A stretch of DNA of 64,000 bases from Posidonia oceanica (lineage: Eukaryota > Streptophyta > Magnoliopsida > Alismatales > Posidoniaceae): NCBI GenBank assembly GCA_037176725.1, contig JAZBRS010000039.1, positions 25,642,001 to 25,706,000 on the forward strand, read 5' to 3'. This document shows, one piece after another, positions 22,701 to 34,760 of this stretch (positions are counted from its first letter, which is position 1; every line of letters starts with the position of its first letter). The notes beneath the pieces were generated by a model, which was not told the DNA's origin, ran no database searches, and worked only from the letters and a program-made list of their open reading frames with translations. Both the position numbers and the translations under genes were made by a program.

Positions 22701-23365
22701 TTGATCATGAGCAGCCACTGCGGTCGCCATCTTCTTAGCTTCTGCTTTACTGGCTTGGCATCTGGATTCAAGGGCAGGTTGTGTACTACTATTTCGACGT
22801 CGAGGCCGACCATGTCTTCATAGCTCCAAGTGAAGACATCTGCATAATCTTTCAAGAATGCAATGAATTCAGCTCTAGCCTGGGGCGACAGATGGGCGCT
22901 GATACGGACCTCTCTGGCTTCTTCTGTTGCACCGATGTTGACAACCTCTGTCTCCTCTTCGACATGGAGGTTGGGACCTTTTGGATCGTCGTCGTGGGGC
23001 CGAAACTCAAGCGATGGTTCATCATTCTCATCTTCGCCTGTATCATCCTCTTCTCCGTATGCAATGAGTTTCGAGAGGATCTCCTTCTCAAAGTTGGGGT
23101 CTGTTATATCGAAGGAGTGTATATGTTCTGCTGCTTGGCCTTGGTGACGCTTCAGGATGGTCACTCTCACCTGAGTGATTCTGTATCCTTGGTGTGCGAC
23201 ATCTGTCCTAGCAATCTCCTCTTCCTGCCCAACTACCGCTGACTCTACTGACTGTGCTGCTGCTATCAGTACCGTGATTTGTGCTGCTGCCTGTGCTACT
23301 GCCGACTGCGTTGTTGCTGCTTGTGCAGTTGCTTGCTGTGCTATTGCTGCTTGTGCGATTGCTTG
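19709..23365 (-). pseudogene. Gypsy/Tat pol of A (RT, RNase H, aRNase H, integrase), multiply broken
   Basis: The longest intact piece (21698-23170, 490 aa) holds reverse transcriptase with YVDDMIAK, PFGLKNA and FMDGFSSYNQ, then the start of classical RNase H. Downstream pieces keep the archaeal-type RNase H (21014-21337), the integrase zinc-binding region (20549-20833), the integrase core with ISDNGSNF (20165-20539) and the C-terminal FRPNW..PF domain (19709-19936). Compared with C, stops replace Trp near 21695, 21013, 20130 and 19980, Gln near 20918 and 20546, Arg near 21338 and Glu near 20150. B's insertion truncates the 5' end at 23365 in the gag-pol junction. Confidence 0.9.
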
Positions 23366-25026
23366 TGTAGATATCCTCTTTTCGCATTTCTGAGAGTTCT
23401 TTTAAGGATAGAAACCTTGAGGCGCTCCAAATCTCGTGCCTAAGTTTTGATAACACATCTTCCAGATGTTCCTAGATTTCTTCAAAGCATCACTTGATCC
23501 TACCTAGACTCAGGTTGTTGGTTGTGGCAGAGCTAACTCACTCAGGCTCGTGGCAAGTCCGAGTACCCTGGGTATCCTTTACATCTACTCAGATTCGTGG
23601 CATATTTGAGTTAACAGAGTTGCCTTCTTGATTTCATTGACTATCTGTAGTTTCCCGGCCTTATATCTTGTTTTCTCTGGCCAAAACCCGGAAAGTAGGG
23701 CTGGAATTGACCTAAGCTTGCTAGTTGCCAGCTGGAGAGGCGATTCAGCTAGTTGTCACCTGGAGAGGCGACTCGGGTAGTTGCCAGCTATGTAGGCGAC
23801 TAAGTCAGTTGCCAATAGCAGAGGCGGCCAATTCAACTGCCATCTGTAGAGGCAACCCACTTAGAGACTAACTAACACGGCGACTAAGCGATCGTGGACT
23901 GTAGCAGTTGTCTCCCACGATCCTCAACCATTAGGTGCCAACTCAACAGGCGACTAATGATCGTGGCCTCCTTTGAACCGCTTTTCCATGGTTGTTTCCC
24001 ACGATCTCCCTCAACCCTTAGGCACCAACTCATTCGGCGACTACGCGGTTGTGGAACTGCAGTGGTTATCTCCCACGATCCTCAACCATTAGGCGCCAGC
24101 TCAACCAATGACTAATGATCGTGGCTCCTTTGAACCACTTTTCTACGGTTATTTCCCACGATCTCCTTGACCGTTAGGTGCCATCTCAATCAGTGACTAA
24201 TAGTCGTGGCCTCGTTCCCTGGTTTTTTCCACATTTGACTGGGCAGTTGCTAGCCTTAGTCGCCAACTCAACCGGTGACTAATCAACCAGTGACTAACCT
24301 TAACTGTCACTTTTCTTCTAGAATTTTTTGAACTCCAACCGTCCTCACCCCCTAGAGTCTATAAATAGATCCCCTAGGCCAGTGGTTTGAGGGTCAGAAT
24401 TTTTGAGAGAAGAATTCCCCCCTTTAGGCCATTGGTTTGAGGGTCGGAATTTTTGAGAGAGGAATCACCCTGTTAGTGTTAAGTCTCCACCTTCCAGAGC
24501 TAGAGCCTTCAACCCAGAAGCTCTATCTCCCACCTTTCAGAAGAGGAAACCCAATTCCCATCTTCATTCTAGAATTCCCAGCTAAGCTGGAGCTCCGACC
24601 GTGCTTCCTTCCAACTTCATTGCATTCAGCATAAGGGTGAAAGGGAGTATCTTCCTCCGATCTAATTTTTCGTCGCATTTTTACATTCCTTAGCATAGGA
24701 CCCATAGCATATGCATGCGGGGAACAACCCCCGGTTAGTATTTGTTTCTTTTAGTCATGTCGTTTCGTTTACTTTTGTTACTGACTACTACACTTGAACT
24801 AATCTAGATCTATGTCATTTTGTTTTGAAGGGAAGGAAAGAGCTTACGTAACATGAGGGAGCCGCTAGACGACATCCAGCCGTCGATCTAGTGGTCTGAG
24901 GACCTGCATCTTCATAATCTCCCCCTGGTGTCTTGTCTACCCAATGGTGAGTGGCGATCACAACAAAGTTGACGACGTATGTGGAGGCGCCGACATCTTC
25001 CTAAACACCCCCGTCCAAATTCCACA
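23366..25026 (+). mobile_element. 5' LTR of element B (about 1.66 kb)
   Basis: The start TGTAGATATCC is fixed by comparison with the 3' LTR at 38859. The end is set at CCACA (25026), 11 nt before the primer site, and is uncertain by some bases because the 3' LTR copy leaves the window. It contains degenerate repeats with GATCGTGG and CCCACGATC arms and recurrent GGCGACTA (23740-24250), a TATA box, and a direct duplication of GGTTTGAGGGTC (24386 and 24436) within roughly 50-bp repeats. Confidence 0.75.
24360..24367 (+). promoter_or_regulatory. TATA box of B's LTR promoter
   Basis: TATAAATA in the context AGTCTATAAATAGATCCCC, about 1.0 kb into the LTR. The 50-bp direct repeats lie just downstream, so transcription would start at about 24390. 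Confidence 0.65.
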
Positions 25027-25037
25027 CTATAGTTCTT

Positions 25038-25055
25038 TGGCGATCACGGTGGGAC
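25038..25055 (+). promoter_or_regulatory. Primer binding site of B
   Basis: TGGCGATCACGGTGGGAC starts with the TGG complementary to a tRNA CCA end and lies just past the LTR. The tRNA cannot be assigned by eye, and the spacing to the LTR end is uncertain. Confidence 0.55.
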
Positions 25056-25272
25056 TCGGCTTCAGCCAACCTCCGTGCTACGTAAGCAAGTTTCTTCCCT
25101 CCTTTCCCTTTTTATTTTTATAGATCTAAGTGTAGTTTCGATTTGGGAACTATGCGTTTAGGTTTTCACGGCACCCCAAACCTTTTTCTCATTTTTTCTA
25201 TTTCTGACATCAATAAAACTCAAAGCTCCAATAGCTGGGACTGTTTTACTGAGGTCAGAAGACTGTGGCCGT

Positions 25273-25353
25273 GAGCCGCCTGTCCGAGGAGCGTTTGTCC
25301 TAGCCGCACCTCTGGGAGGCGACTGACAGAGGTGCCATTAAAACAGGCGGCTC
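25273..25353 (+). promoter_or_regulatory. Two-tier hairpin in B's 5' leader
   Basis: Outer arms GAGCCGCCTGT (25273-25283) and ACAGGCGGCTC (25343-25353) are a perfect 11-bp pair. Inner arms GCACCTCT (25306-25313) and AGAGGTGC (25328-25335) are a perfect 8-bp pair. It lies about 220 bp after the PBS, where retroelement packaging or dimerisation signals commonly sit. Confidence 0.6.
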
Positions 25354-26498
25354 ATTCCAGTTCATTTTTTACTACAGATCTTTAGTTTTTTCCTGTAATT
25401 TGTGTTGTATTTTTGAATCTGTAGTTACAAAAAAAAAAAAATTAAAAACAACTATTCCTGTCCACTTTTTTTTTCTTAGCTTTTTAACGATTTTTAGATC
25501 TGTTTGTGTCCACCTTTAAGGTGGAAACTAATTGCTTTATATTAAAGTCAAACTTCCTTGAGGTAGTCTTCCTCTAGCTAGAATAATTAACCTGAGTGAA
25601 CCCGGGCCAGTGCAAGTCGCTCTCCCATACTCAGTGTTAATTGCAATAGTTGGATCAAGATCTCAAGGTGTCCTAAGTTTTATTATTGACTCCTCTTCCT
25701 CCTTGAGTCAATATTAAGACTTGGTAGATACTTTGCGCTTTGATATTTTGTCTTTATTTATTGTTTTGTGGTTTGATTAAGTGCCGAGCCTAAGGACAGA
25801 ATCCTCGGTGGGGGTCCCTCTTTAGAGAGACAAGCCCCCAATCTAGGCCCCTCTTGATGGACCCTAGAGAAGGTCAGAGAACGGTACCTTTGAGCAAGAA
25901 TCCCATTCAGCATAAACACATGCAGGTTTAATCAATCCATTAACTAAAATCACTTAAATAGTAAAAACAGCGATCTGCTTGAAACCTGTATTGTTTATTT
26001 TCCTGTTTGTTGCGCAGTCTGTCCAGAACAGACCTTGGCCGCCGGAAGAACAGAGCTTAAGCCGCCTGTTTAGAAGGCGCCTCGCTCAGCCAACCTATCA
26101 GCTAGCGGCTTGCTAGGTTGCCTAGGCTATAGGCGACTACAGGGTAGGACGCTCCGGTGTGCCTTGCTTGTAGGAACCAAATTATCTCTATTGGCAGGTC
26201 GCAGAAACATCAAAGCAGGATCTGTTTACTGTTTTAATTTTACTTTCATTTTAGTTGAGTCTGTATTAGTTAGCGTATCGAGTCTATAATTTCTTTTTCT
26301 TCGATCTCTTGTAATAGTCTGTAATAGTCTAAAAAAAGAAAAAGAAAAAAAGAAACGAAGAAAAAAAAAGAAAGGAAAAAAAAGAAAAGAAAAAAAAGAA
26401 AGGAAAAAAGAAAAAAGAAAAGACGAAAAAAGAAAAAAAGAAAGAAAGAAAAAAAATAAAGCACATGAGCACATCTTCTACCTCTACCTCCATGGTGC
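25354..26498 (+). other. B leader between hairpin and gag
   Basis: Non-coding leader with T- and A-rich stretches and a 130-bp purine run of AAAAAGAAAAAG type at 26330-26460 just before gag. No additional ORF precedes gag, unlike Ogre elements. Confidence 0.6.
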
Positions 26499-28577
26499 AT
26501 GAGCACACGAGTCGCCGGTCGGCAAAGGTTCCCGCACGTCCCCATCCCCTTCGATTACAACACTGATACTAATGAAGTGGGAAGGGAGGCGGATCAGTCC
26601 CAAACAAGGAATGTCCTGCCCGAGTTCACACATCCCGAAGCAAGCTCCAACGTCATGCCCCCCATTGCAACTACTTCCTATCCAACTGAGGAGGAGACCT
26701 ACGAGGTTCGGCAATCCCTAGCTCAACAACACTTCACGCACACAAGCCCACAAACCTCCACCCTCCAAGAACACCACAACCACCTATTCCATACACCAGT
26801 CTATACACATGCCATACCAAACCCTGCCTTCCCTAACCAAGGTTCCTACCCACTGTACCACACAACGCCCACCTACCCTTACATCCATCCAACTCCGCCA
26901 AATACAACCCCATACATACCACAGCCTCCAGCTAATACGCAATACTACCCTACTCCGCTTCCATCATTCTTCCATCCACAAGAACCTCCTATTAACACAC
27001 CATACTACCCTACACGACCCCAGTCGTCCTTCTTTCCCCCGCAACATAACCCGTCATTACCACCATTCCCACAAACACACCGACACCCGAGCCAGGGGCA
27101 ATACGCCGCACTAGGGACAGATCTCAAAAGGATGATCTTCGAAGCGCTAGTAGAGGCCAGAGTCACTTCAAAGACACCCATCAGCTACGACATCTCCAAG
27201 TTTCCTCATTTCGCCCTTCCCCCACGGTTTAAAATGCCAAAGATGAGGAGATATAACGGAACGGATGATCCTAGGAATCACATAGCTACCTTCACTATGG
27301 ATACTCTATCGTACCGTTACGACGCTGGCCTCACCGCATACCTCTTCTTCAAGACGCTTGAGGGAGAAGCCTTAAAGTGGTTCGACACCCTAACTTCCTA
27401 TGATCTCTAGGATTTTAGGATAATTGAGGAAAAATTTCTAAACCAATGTAGTCACCGGGTGCCACACAAACCCACTGCAGGTGACCTCACAGCTGAGAGG
27501 ATGAGGCCAAACGAGGACTTCGTCACCTTCGCTAGCCGATGGAGGGGCATGGCCACTCAGTCAGAGTGCTACATACCCGAAGGCCAAGCCGTGGAGATAA
27601 TTGCAAGAAATACCATGGGAGCACACAGGGCCGGACTGTTGGTTGGTGACTTCCACTCCTATCTGCAGTTATACGAGCGGGCCGCCAAAGTAATGCGAAA
27701 CAGAGAAGAGCTGCCATTCCTGGAGCTCGAAGCAAAGAACCGAAAGAAGACTGCGGAGCATACAATAGAAGGTCTCACTGGCAGCATGGCACAGCTAACC
27801 ACGCAGAATCAAAGGGGATGGAAAGGTCAACACTTCCAGCAGCCTCAATATCAACAAGCAGAACAGCAGAGGTAGCCACTCCAACAGTTCCAACCCTAGC
27901 ACTCTAACTCCCCAACAAATGCCCAATAGGGGCAAAGCAATAATCAATACAAGGCACCACCTCAAGGGCAAAGGGACTACCACAATGTTCCACCACCACA
28001 GGCACTTGAAGGACCAAGAAGATAGAGTTACCCACCACTTTCAGAGACAATTCCAGACATCTTCAGAATGCTGGTCCAAAGTGGGGACTTGCAACTCCCA
28101 ATGCCAAAGCCAAACGCTCCCAACACAAACATGTCCAAGTACTATGCGTATCACTAGAAAAATGGGCACACACTTGAGGAATGTTATGTGTTAAAAGACA
28201 GAATATATGATCTAAATGACAAGGGAGAAATAATGTGGTCAGCCCTCAAAGACAGGTTGAAAGAGGCCAGGACAAGACAACACAAGTTACAAATACACCA
28301 GAACCCTCTGCCTCATCATTCAGTGGTGAACCTGGAGGCAGAAGGTAGTCCATCAGAGGTCGAGACCGTGTCCATTTGCCTACTCGAATCAGAGCTGGGG
28401 GTGGTTTCCTCTGTTGCGGAAAGCGATGAGTTTGAAATATGCTCTGAATAGGGGTCCGTAGAATGGGAATTCCCAACAGAGTCAATACAAGATGGAGAAA
28501 GTAAGGCAAATGACCTGGAGCTCCACAAGTGCTTCAATTTCCTCCCAAGAGAAGGTCAACCCCAAGAAAGGAATGGC
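26499..28577 (+). pseudogene. gag of element B, broken
   Basis: The first ATG in the best frame is at 26499. A Pro/Thr-rich N-terminal region is followed by the retrotransposon gag core (YNGTDDPRNHIATF and ALKWFDTL, about residues 245-300, continuing with FASRWRGMA near 27525). In-frame stops follow near 27409 (TAG), 27874 (TAG), 27900-28030 (several) and 28157 (TAG). The zinc-knuckle region near 28140-28180 reads YAYH..NGHTLEEC, so the first Cys of the C-x2-H-x4-H-x4-C pattern is replaced by Tyr. A short ORF at 28188-28451 continues the same protein. Confidence 0.8.
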
Positions 28578-29177
28578 GTGGCAGATCCCTTTGAACTAGC
28601 CCGAGAGATCATCAAAGGATACGAGTGGAGGAATATAGTCTTCAAGGACTCAGAACTACCCGCTCTAGAGAAACAGCTCTGGCCCTTAGTGATCACTGTA
28701 GAAGTCAATGGTTACCTTCTCCCTGGCATACTTGTAGACACAGGGGCTAGTCGCAGTGCATGCTCTCTAAACACACTTGACTACCTGGACCTCGGAGTAG
28801 ATGAAATCACCAAAGAAAAGATCTTCTGCAAGGGCTTCGATAACAGTTGGACAGTGGTGATAGGGATGGTTCAACTAGCAATTACTATCGGTCCCCTCAC
28901 TAGCATTACCAAGGTGATGGTGATGGAGTGCGAATTGGCAGAACCGTTAATCCTGGGAAGAACTTGGTTGGTAGAAATATGTGCAGTCGTATCCCCAACA
29001 CACCAGCTATTAAAGTTCAAATTCCAAGGGGAGGTGATCACCATCAAGGCAGACCATGAAACAACCCTGGAAATGATCTGGAGACCCTATCTAACGGGAT
29101 TTCACATGGGAGGTCCATCACCAAATGGCACAGGTGGTTGGATCGATGACTGGGACGATGAAGCCCCAAGCATCTAA
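28578..29177 (+). pseudogene. Aspartic protease domain of B
   Basis: A 199-aa open stretch with the catalytic LVDTGASRSACS motif (about residue 52) and the second conserved element PLILGRTWL (about residue 132), both typical of retrotransposon proteases. The active-site Asp is present, so this domain itself is unbroken, but it has no intact gag upstream. It matures the polyprotein inside the particle. Confidence 0.85.
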
Positions 29178-29640
29178 GGATTTCAGCAGCTCACAGATGT
29201 TCAAGCCCTCCAAGGGTGTACCTAGATTCAGAGGCCTGCATTACTGAATTCATCCCTACTACTCTCCCCACCTCTCTAGAAGCTCTCTTGCCTCCGGACG
29301 TCCAAACAAACGACTCCTCCAGAACCTCCACTGAAGGCACTGAAGTAGAAGACTCCGACCCTGTCTGCGAGCTCACCTGTCTCTTCAGCGACTTACGGCC
29401 TTGCCCCTCTGAGCAAGAAGGGGCCGAGGCCACAGACTGAATGCCTGATGGCAAACCGCCTCCACCGCGGAGGCAAACCTAGGGGCAATCCCCCTACCCT
29501 TGTAAATAATTTCTTTCCTGCTTTCAATTCCTGCATTTTATTTTCGCATAATTTACTTTCCGGCAATTTACTTCCTAAGTTAGTTAATAGTGGGCATGGT
29601 AGCCGAGGGCATGGTAGGGATGGCCTAACGGCCACCATGT
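29178..29640 (+). other. Protease-RT junction of B, intron-like
   Basis: The frame is lost between protease and RT. An AT-rich segment runs from CCTTGTAAATAATTT (29498-29512) to TTAGTTAATAG (29579-29589), which could be an intron. Ogre elements are known to splice an intron between protease and RT. Alternatively this is only decay. Confidence 0.3.
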
Positions 29641-32600
29641 CCTCACAAAAAGTATCTAATCACTCTACTAAGCGTGCAGGCCAAAGTAGGAAGGAGCCAA
29701 TCACTCAAACAGTCAAGATATGTCATTATACCACAGCGTTACCACAGGAGCTAGCCATGTCGCACGCCATCTTCCTGGTCGAAGAAGTGTCGAATATCAC
29801 CGGCAGAAATACTGGTAACTATGAAGTCTTCGAGCTGGTGGACACAGAAGAAGACCCAGATGAAGAAGAACCGGTAGACCCTGCCATCTTCGAAGAAATG
29901 ATGAAGAAATACGATGAGCAGACCAAGGCTGCCACTGAAGAAACAGAAGAAATAAATCTAGGGACTGAAGATGATCCACGACCAGTTCAGATAAGCTCTG
30001 CCCTCAACTCAGATGAACGACTCAGAATGGAGAAACTACTCAAAAGATATGTGAAGGTATTAGCCTTCTCCTACGGGGAAATGCCCGGGCTTGATTCACT
30101 ACTAGTGGAGCACAGGCTCCCTCTCAAGCCAGGCACCAAGATAATAAAGCAGAAGCTCCGACGTCTACGTCTAGACCTCGTTCTAAAAGTCAAAGAAGAG
30201 ATAGACAAGCTACATAAAGCAAAGTTCATCAAAGTTGTAGTATATCCGGAATGGATCGCAAACATAGTTCCAGTAATGAAGAAAGATGGCAAAGTGCGCA
30301 TATGCATTGACTACAGAAACCTCAATGAAGCATGCCCAAAAGATGATTTCCCTCTTCCACATATAGACATCCTCATAGACAACACTGCAGGCCATGAGAT
30401 GCTCTCATTCATGGATGGTTTCTCCAGTTACAACCAGATTAAACTCTCAGAAGAAGATCAGGAGAAAACCTCATTTACCACTCCATGGGGGATTTACTGC
30501 TATGTAGTCATGCCTTTCGGATTAAAGAACGCTGGAGCCACCTATCAGAGGGCTATGATGGCGCTCTTTCATGACATGATACATGATTGCATGGAGTGCT
30601 ATGTGGATGATTTGTTAGTAAAGTAAAAAACAAGAGAGGGACACTTTGAAGCACTAGAAAGAGTACTCTGGAAAGTAGACTAGTACAATCTCAGAATGAA
30701 CCCCAAGAAGTGTGTCTTCGGGGTCACTGCCGGAAAGCTACTCGGCTTCATAGTAAGCAAAAGGGGCATAGAAGTGGATCCCACCAAAGCTAAAGCTATA
30801 TAAGCCATGCTGTCGCCAAAGAATATCAAGGAGCTCAGAGGACTCATAGGGAGGCTACAGTTTATCCGCAGATTCATCTCTCAGAATGCGGAAAAGTGTA
30901 GACCATTCTATGAGCTTTTAAAAGGCTGCACGGAATTCAAGTGGGATCATACCTGTCAGAAGGCCTTTGATGAGCTAAAGCTCTACCTCCTCAATCCTCT
31001 AGTATTGACTGCTCCAGTCCCTGAGAGGCTATTGCTACTTTACTTGGCCGTTACTGATAACTCGGTGGGTGTCATCCTGGCACAACATGATGAAACTGGA
31101 AGGAAGGAGAAAGCGGTTTATTACCTCAGTAGAACATTCATTGAATACGAGAGGAGTACTCCCAGATCAAGAGTCATTGCCTAGCCTTAGTATGGGCCTC
31201 ACAGAAGCTTAGACACTATTTTCTGGCACACAAAGTCTACTACTTAGCCAAGATGGACCCTATCAAGTACATGTTCGAGAAACCAGCATTGTCTGGAAGG
31301 CTAGCACGATGGTAAATGCTCCTTACTGAGTTTGACCTGCAGTTCATCACTTAGAAGGCGATCAAGGGGCAAGCTATCGCTGATCAACTCGCCGGGCTAC
31401 CTGTGTCGGAATATCAGTCAGTATCAATAGATTTCCCAGACAAGGAAATACTGGCAATCAGTAGTGTCATTCCACTCATCAGATAATGGACCCTCCATTT
31501 CGATGGAGTGTTTAATTCATAGGGCACCGGAATAGGGGCAACATTCCTCACTCCAGAGGGTATTGTTCTCCCCGCTGCAGCCCAGCTACTCTTCTCAGCA
31601 AGTAATAACATTGCAGAATACGAGACGCTCATTCTAGGACTCCGAATGGCTCTCGATCTAGGGGCAAGAAGACTAAAAGTAGTTGGGGACTCACAGCTTG
31701 TCATACGGCAAGTCCTCAACAAATACAAGACCCTCTCGCCAAAGTTGCAGGAATACCGCAACCTAGCTAAAGCCTTACTGAAGAAATTTGACAGGGTTAT
31801 GTATGTGCACGCACTTAGAAGCAACAACATCCTGGCCGATTCATTAGCCTCATTGGCATCCTCGCTCCCCTTCAGCTCAGAGACAGACAAGCAAACCATC
31901 ACGGTGCGCTGTGGAGTCTGCTACCTAACGGGTTCAAAAACTCAGAGAGGAACTAAACCAGGAAAGCTTAATGTGCACAGAGGTCTGTTATCAAGGAGCT
32001 ACAGAAGTAAATGACGATGGCAACTCGTGGTATTATGACATACAGAATTATGCACATGATCGCACCTCCCGACCTATGCAACTCCCAAGGATAGAGAAGC
32101 ACTGAGGGGGATGGCTACGAAGTACTACATTAGAGCCAACACACTCTTTTGGAGAACACCCTTAGGGATCGAAGTCCGATGTGTGGATGCATCTGAGTCA
32201 GCCGAGATTCTCAAGGAAACACATGAGGGAGTCTGTGGGGGCCACATCAACTCCCAATTCATGGCTAAGATGATCATCAAAAGGGGGTATTACTGGCCTA
32301 CCATGGAAGCTAACTGTGCAAGTAAAGTCAAGCGGTGCAAGAGTTGCCAACTGCACGACAACAAGATTCATGCTCTAGCTTCAGCGCTTCACACTTTATC
32401 GACACCATGGCCTTTCTCTATGTGGGCCTTCGATGTGGTGGGACCCATCCATCAGGGAAAGGGCAACACTTTCATCCTAACGGCAACGGAATACTTCACC
32501 AAATGGGCAGAAGCAGAGGCGTTCGCAAACATCAAGGCCATAATCTTGTGCCGATTCGTACAGTGAAATATCATCGCGAGGTTTGGGATGCCTAAAGCCT

Positions 32601-33256
32601 TAGTAGCAGACAATGAACCGATCTTCATCTCAGAAGAGTTCAAGCGGTTATCCCAAAAATTCGGTATCACTTTACACCACTCTTCCCCATATTACCCGCA
32701 AGGGAACGGCCAAGCAGAAGCTACTAATAAAACCTTAATCAAAATCGTTAAAAAGACGGTAGAAGACGCTAAGGGATCGGATTGGTCAGATAAGCTTGTT
32801 AATGCGTTATGGGCATACCGCACTACCATGAGGACAGCAACGGGTCAAACCCCCTATGCTTTAGCCTTTGGTATGGAAGCAGTGGTCCCATACGAGATCC
32901 TGATCCCCTCATTAAGAATTAAGATTGATAGGAGAATGTTTGCCGAAGAAAAGAGGCAAGCTTTACTCCTTCATTTGGAACTCCTTGATGAGAAACGGCT
33001 GGCAGCCGCCGAGCATACGTGTATCTACCAACGAAGGTTAACTAAGGCTTACCAAAAGAAAGTAATTGAACACAAATTTAAAATTGGTGATCTAGTGCTT
33101 AAAGAAGTGTTGCCTTACAATAAGCCCCACTCTAAGGGAAAGTTGAAGCCAAACTGGGAAGGGCCCTACATAGTGGTTGCTGCATATCCAGGGAATGCCT
33201 ATCGATTGTCCCAGAACAGGACAGATCTTCCTGACCCTTGGAACGCAATGCACTAG
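29641..33256 (+). pseudogene. Gypsy/Tat pol of B (RT, RNase H, aRNase H, integrase), broken
   Basis: RT is nearly whole to 30626 (FMDGFSSYNQ, PFGLKNA, YVDDLLVK). Classical RNase H spans 30807-31500, archaeal-type RNase H about 31490-31880 (GDSQLVIRQ, LADSLASLAS), the integrase zinc-binding region 32220-32350 and the core 32400-32740 (ADNEPIFISE, GNGQAEATNK). The C-terminal LKPNWEGPY is near 33150. Stops lie near 30624, 30680, 30800, 31314, 31352, 31484 and 31519, and others up to 32565. Most replace a Gln codon (CAG or CAA to TAG or TAA). Not functional. Confidence 0.9.
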
Positions 33257-34760
33257 AAAAGGTACTACCCTTGATCAGCATGCTTATATCAATAAAAAGA
33301 CCTAGGGCCTAACCCCAAGCCAGAAAGGGGAGAGATTCCCAAAGCCAATAGGAAGAGGAACACCTGGGGGGACCCATACCTTGACCTGTCTCCACATACA
33401 CACTGCACTGGGAGGTAAGGGAAAAGTAGGCTCGGAGTAGAGGCTTAGAGTACAAACTGCTTGTCAAGTAACCTAGAAAGCGTCCAGAAAAGACGGCAGC
33501 AAAAAACCGCCCAAACAGAGAGAAAAGAAGGCAGCAAAGAAGCTGTCCAAGTGAGGAACAAACGAAAGGAGACAGTAAAAGAAACTGTCCAACTAAAAGA
33601 GGTCAGCAAAGAGCTGTCCAAAGAGCGGAAAAGAGCATGGCAAAAGTTGTCTATGCATCTAAAAGTATAAACCCTAGAAAGACGCATTAAGGACCAAAGA
33701 AAGGCAAGCCGGAGTCAAGGCCTAAGCCGAAACCGAGAGTTCACTATATCCCAAAACCTCCCCTATTCTATTCCCACTAACAGGCAAGGAGTAAGCAACC
33801 CTAGGTGGTCAAGGACTGAAAAGGCCAAGGGAGTAGCAACCCAAGTAAGGACTGGTGTGTGGACCAAAGTCTCTAAAAGGTATAGGCATGGCCCAAGGGA
33901 CACATCTACGAATGTAGGGCCCACTCATTTGGTTGAAATAGACCCCGAGGTTAATGTTTAAAGTAGGTACTCATCTTTCCCCATTAGAAAAATTAAAAAT
34001 CCAAAAATAAAAATCACATAACCCTAAAATCCAAAAAAATCACATAACCCTAAAATCCAAAAAAATCACATAACCCAAAAATCCAAAAAAATCATACAAC
34101 CCCAAAATAAAAAAAAATCACATAACCCAAAATCCAAAAAAAAAATCACATAACTCAAAATACCAAAAAAATTACAAAACCTAGAAAAAGACAAAAAAAA
34201 ACAAAAAAAACCTAGACATCTAACCTATCTACAAGTGAGAACTTAGTAAGTAGGAAGATTGGAATTAATCTGGCTGATGATGCAACCATCAACTCACTAG
34301 GATTCAGAGTTAGCGTCCTACTCATGTGTGTCTCACGGCTTGGGTGCGTTCTCTTAATAAAGACATTATTCACATAATGATCTCTAGAGCATCCACGGAT
34401 GACTCACAATCAATGTCTACTCGGCTCTGATTTCCATTTCTTTAGCTGAGGCTAGAAATTAATTCTCTCCACCCATTTAAAATAAGCATGCTTTCTTTTC
34501 ATTAACATTTATGTCTTCTTGTTAATTAATTAACTTAGCCTAAACCTTTTCATTTAACATATCTTCTCTTTGATTAATTAATCAACTTAACCAAATCTTT
34601 CACCAAGGAAGGTATGCTTCGTGATTACTAACAAGAAAAGTAAGCATGTGTAGGAAAACAAAGCAGAAAACATTTCATATGAATATTCACATCTTTACAA
34701 GTATAGACTCTGGCAAAAGAAAAGTACAGACTTTGACAAAAACAAAAGAAAGGTACAAGC
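33257..34760 (+). other. A-rich spacer of B with 26-28 bp tandem repeats
   Basis: No gene. 33990-34200 has seven to eight copies of AAAATCCAAAAAAATCACAT followed by AACCCT. The remainder is AT-rich, with TTAATTAATTAAC motifs near 34520. It separates pol from the 3' end of the antisense gene and may hold polyadenylation signals for both. Confidence 0.6.

Larger units (their letters stand above)
12208..23365 (-). mobile_element. Element A: decayed Tat-type gypsy retrotransposon, cut by B
   Basis: Left to right on the plus strand (3' to 5' of the element): 3' LTR (12208-15142), PPT stem, tandem array, hairpin, PMD pseudogene, spacer, pol pseudogene. It stops at 23365 inside the gag-pol junction, where B begins. 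The missing gag, leader and 5' LTR should resume after B's 3' LTR, outside the window. It is closely related to C along the whole pol but has many nonsense codons. Confidence 0.85.

Noticed and set aside
26330..26460. Polyadenylated retroposition tail
   Set aside because: The AAAAAG run is a purine tract inside B's leader just before gag, with no adjacent target duplication.
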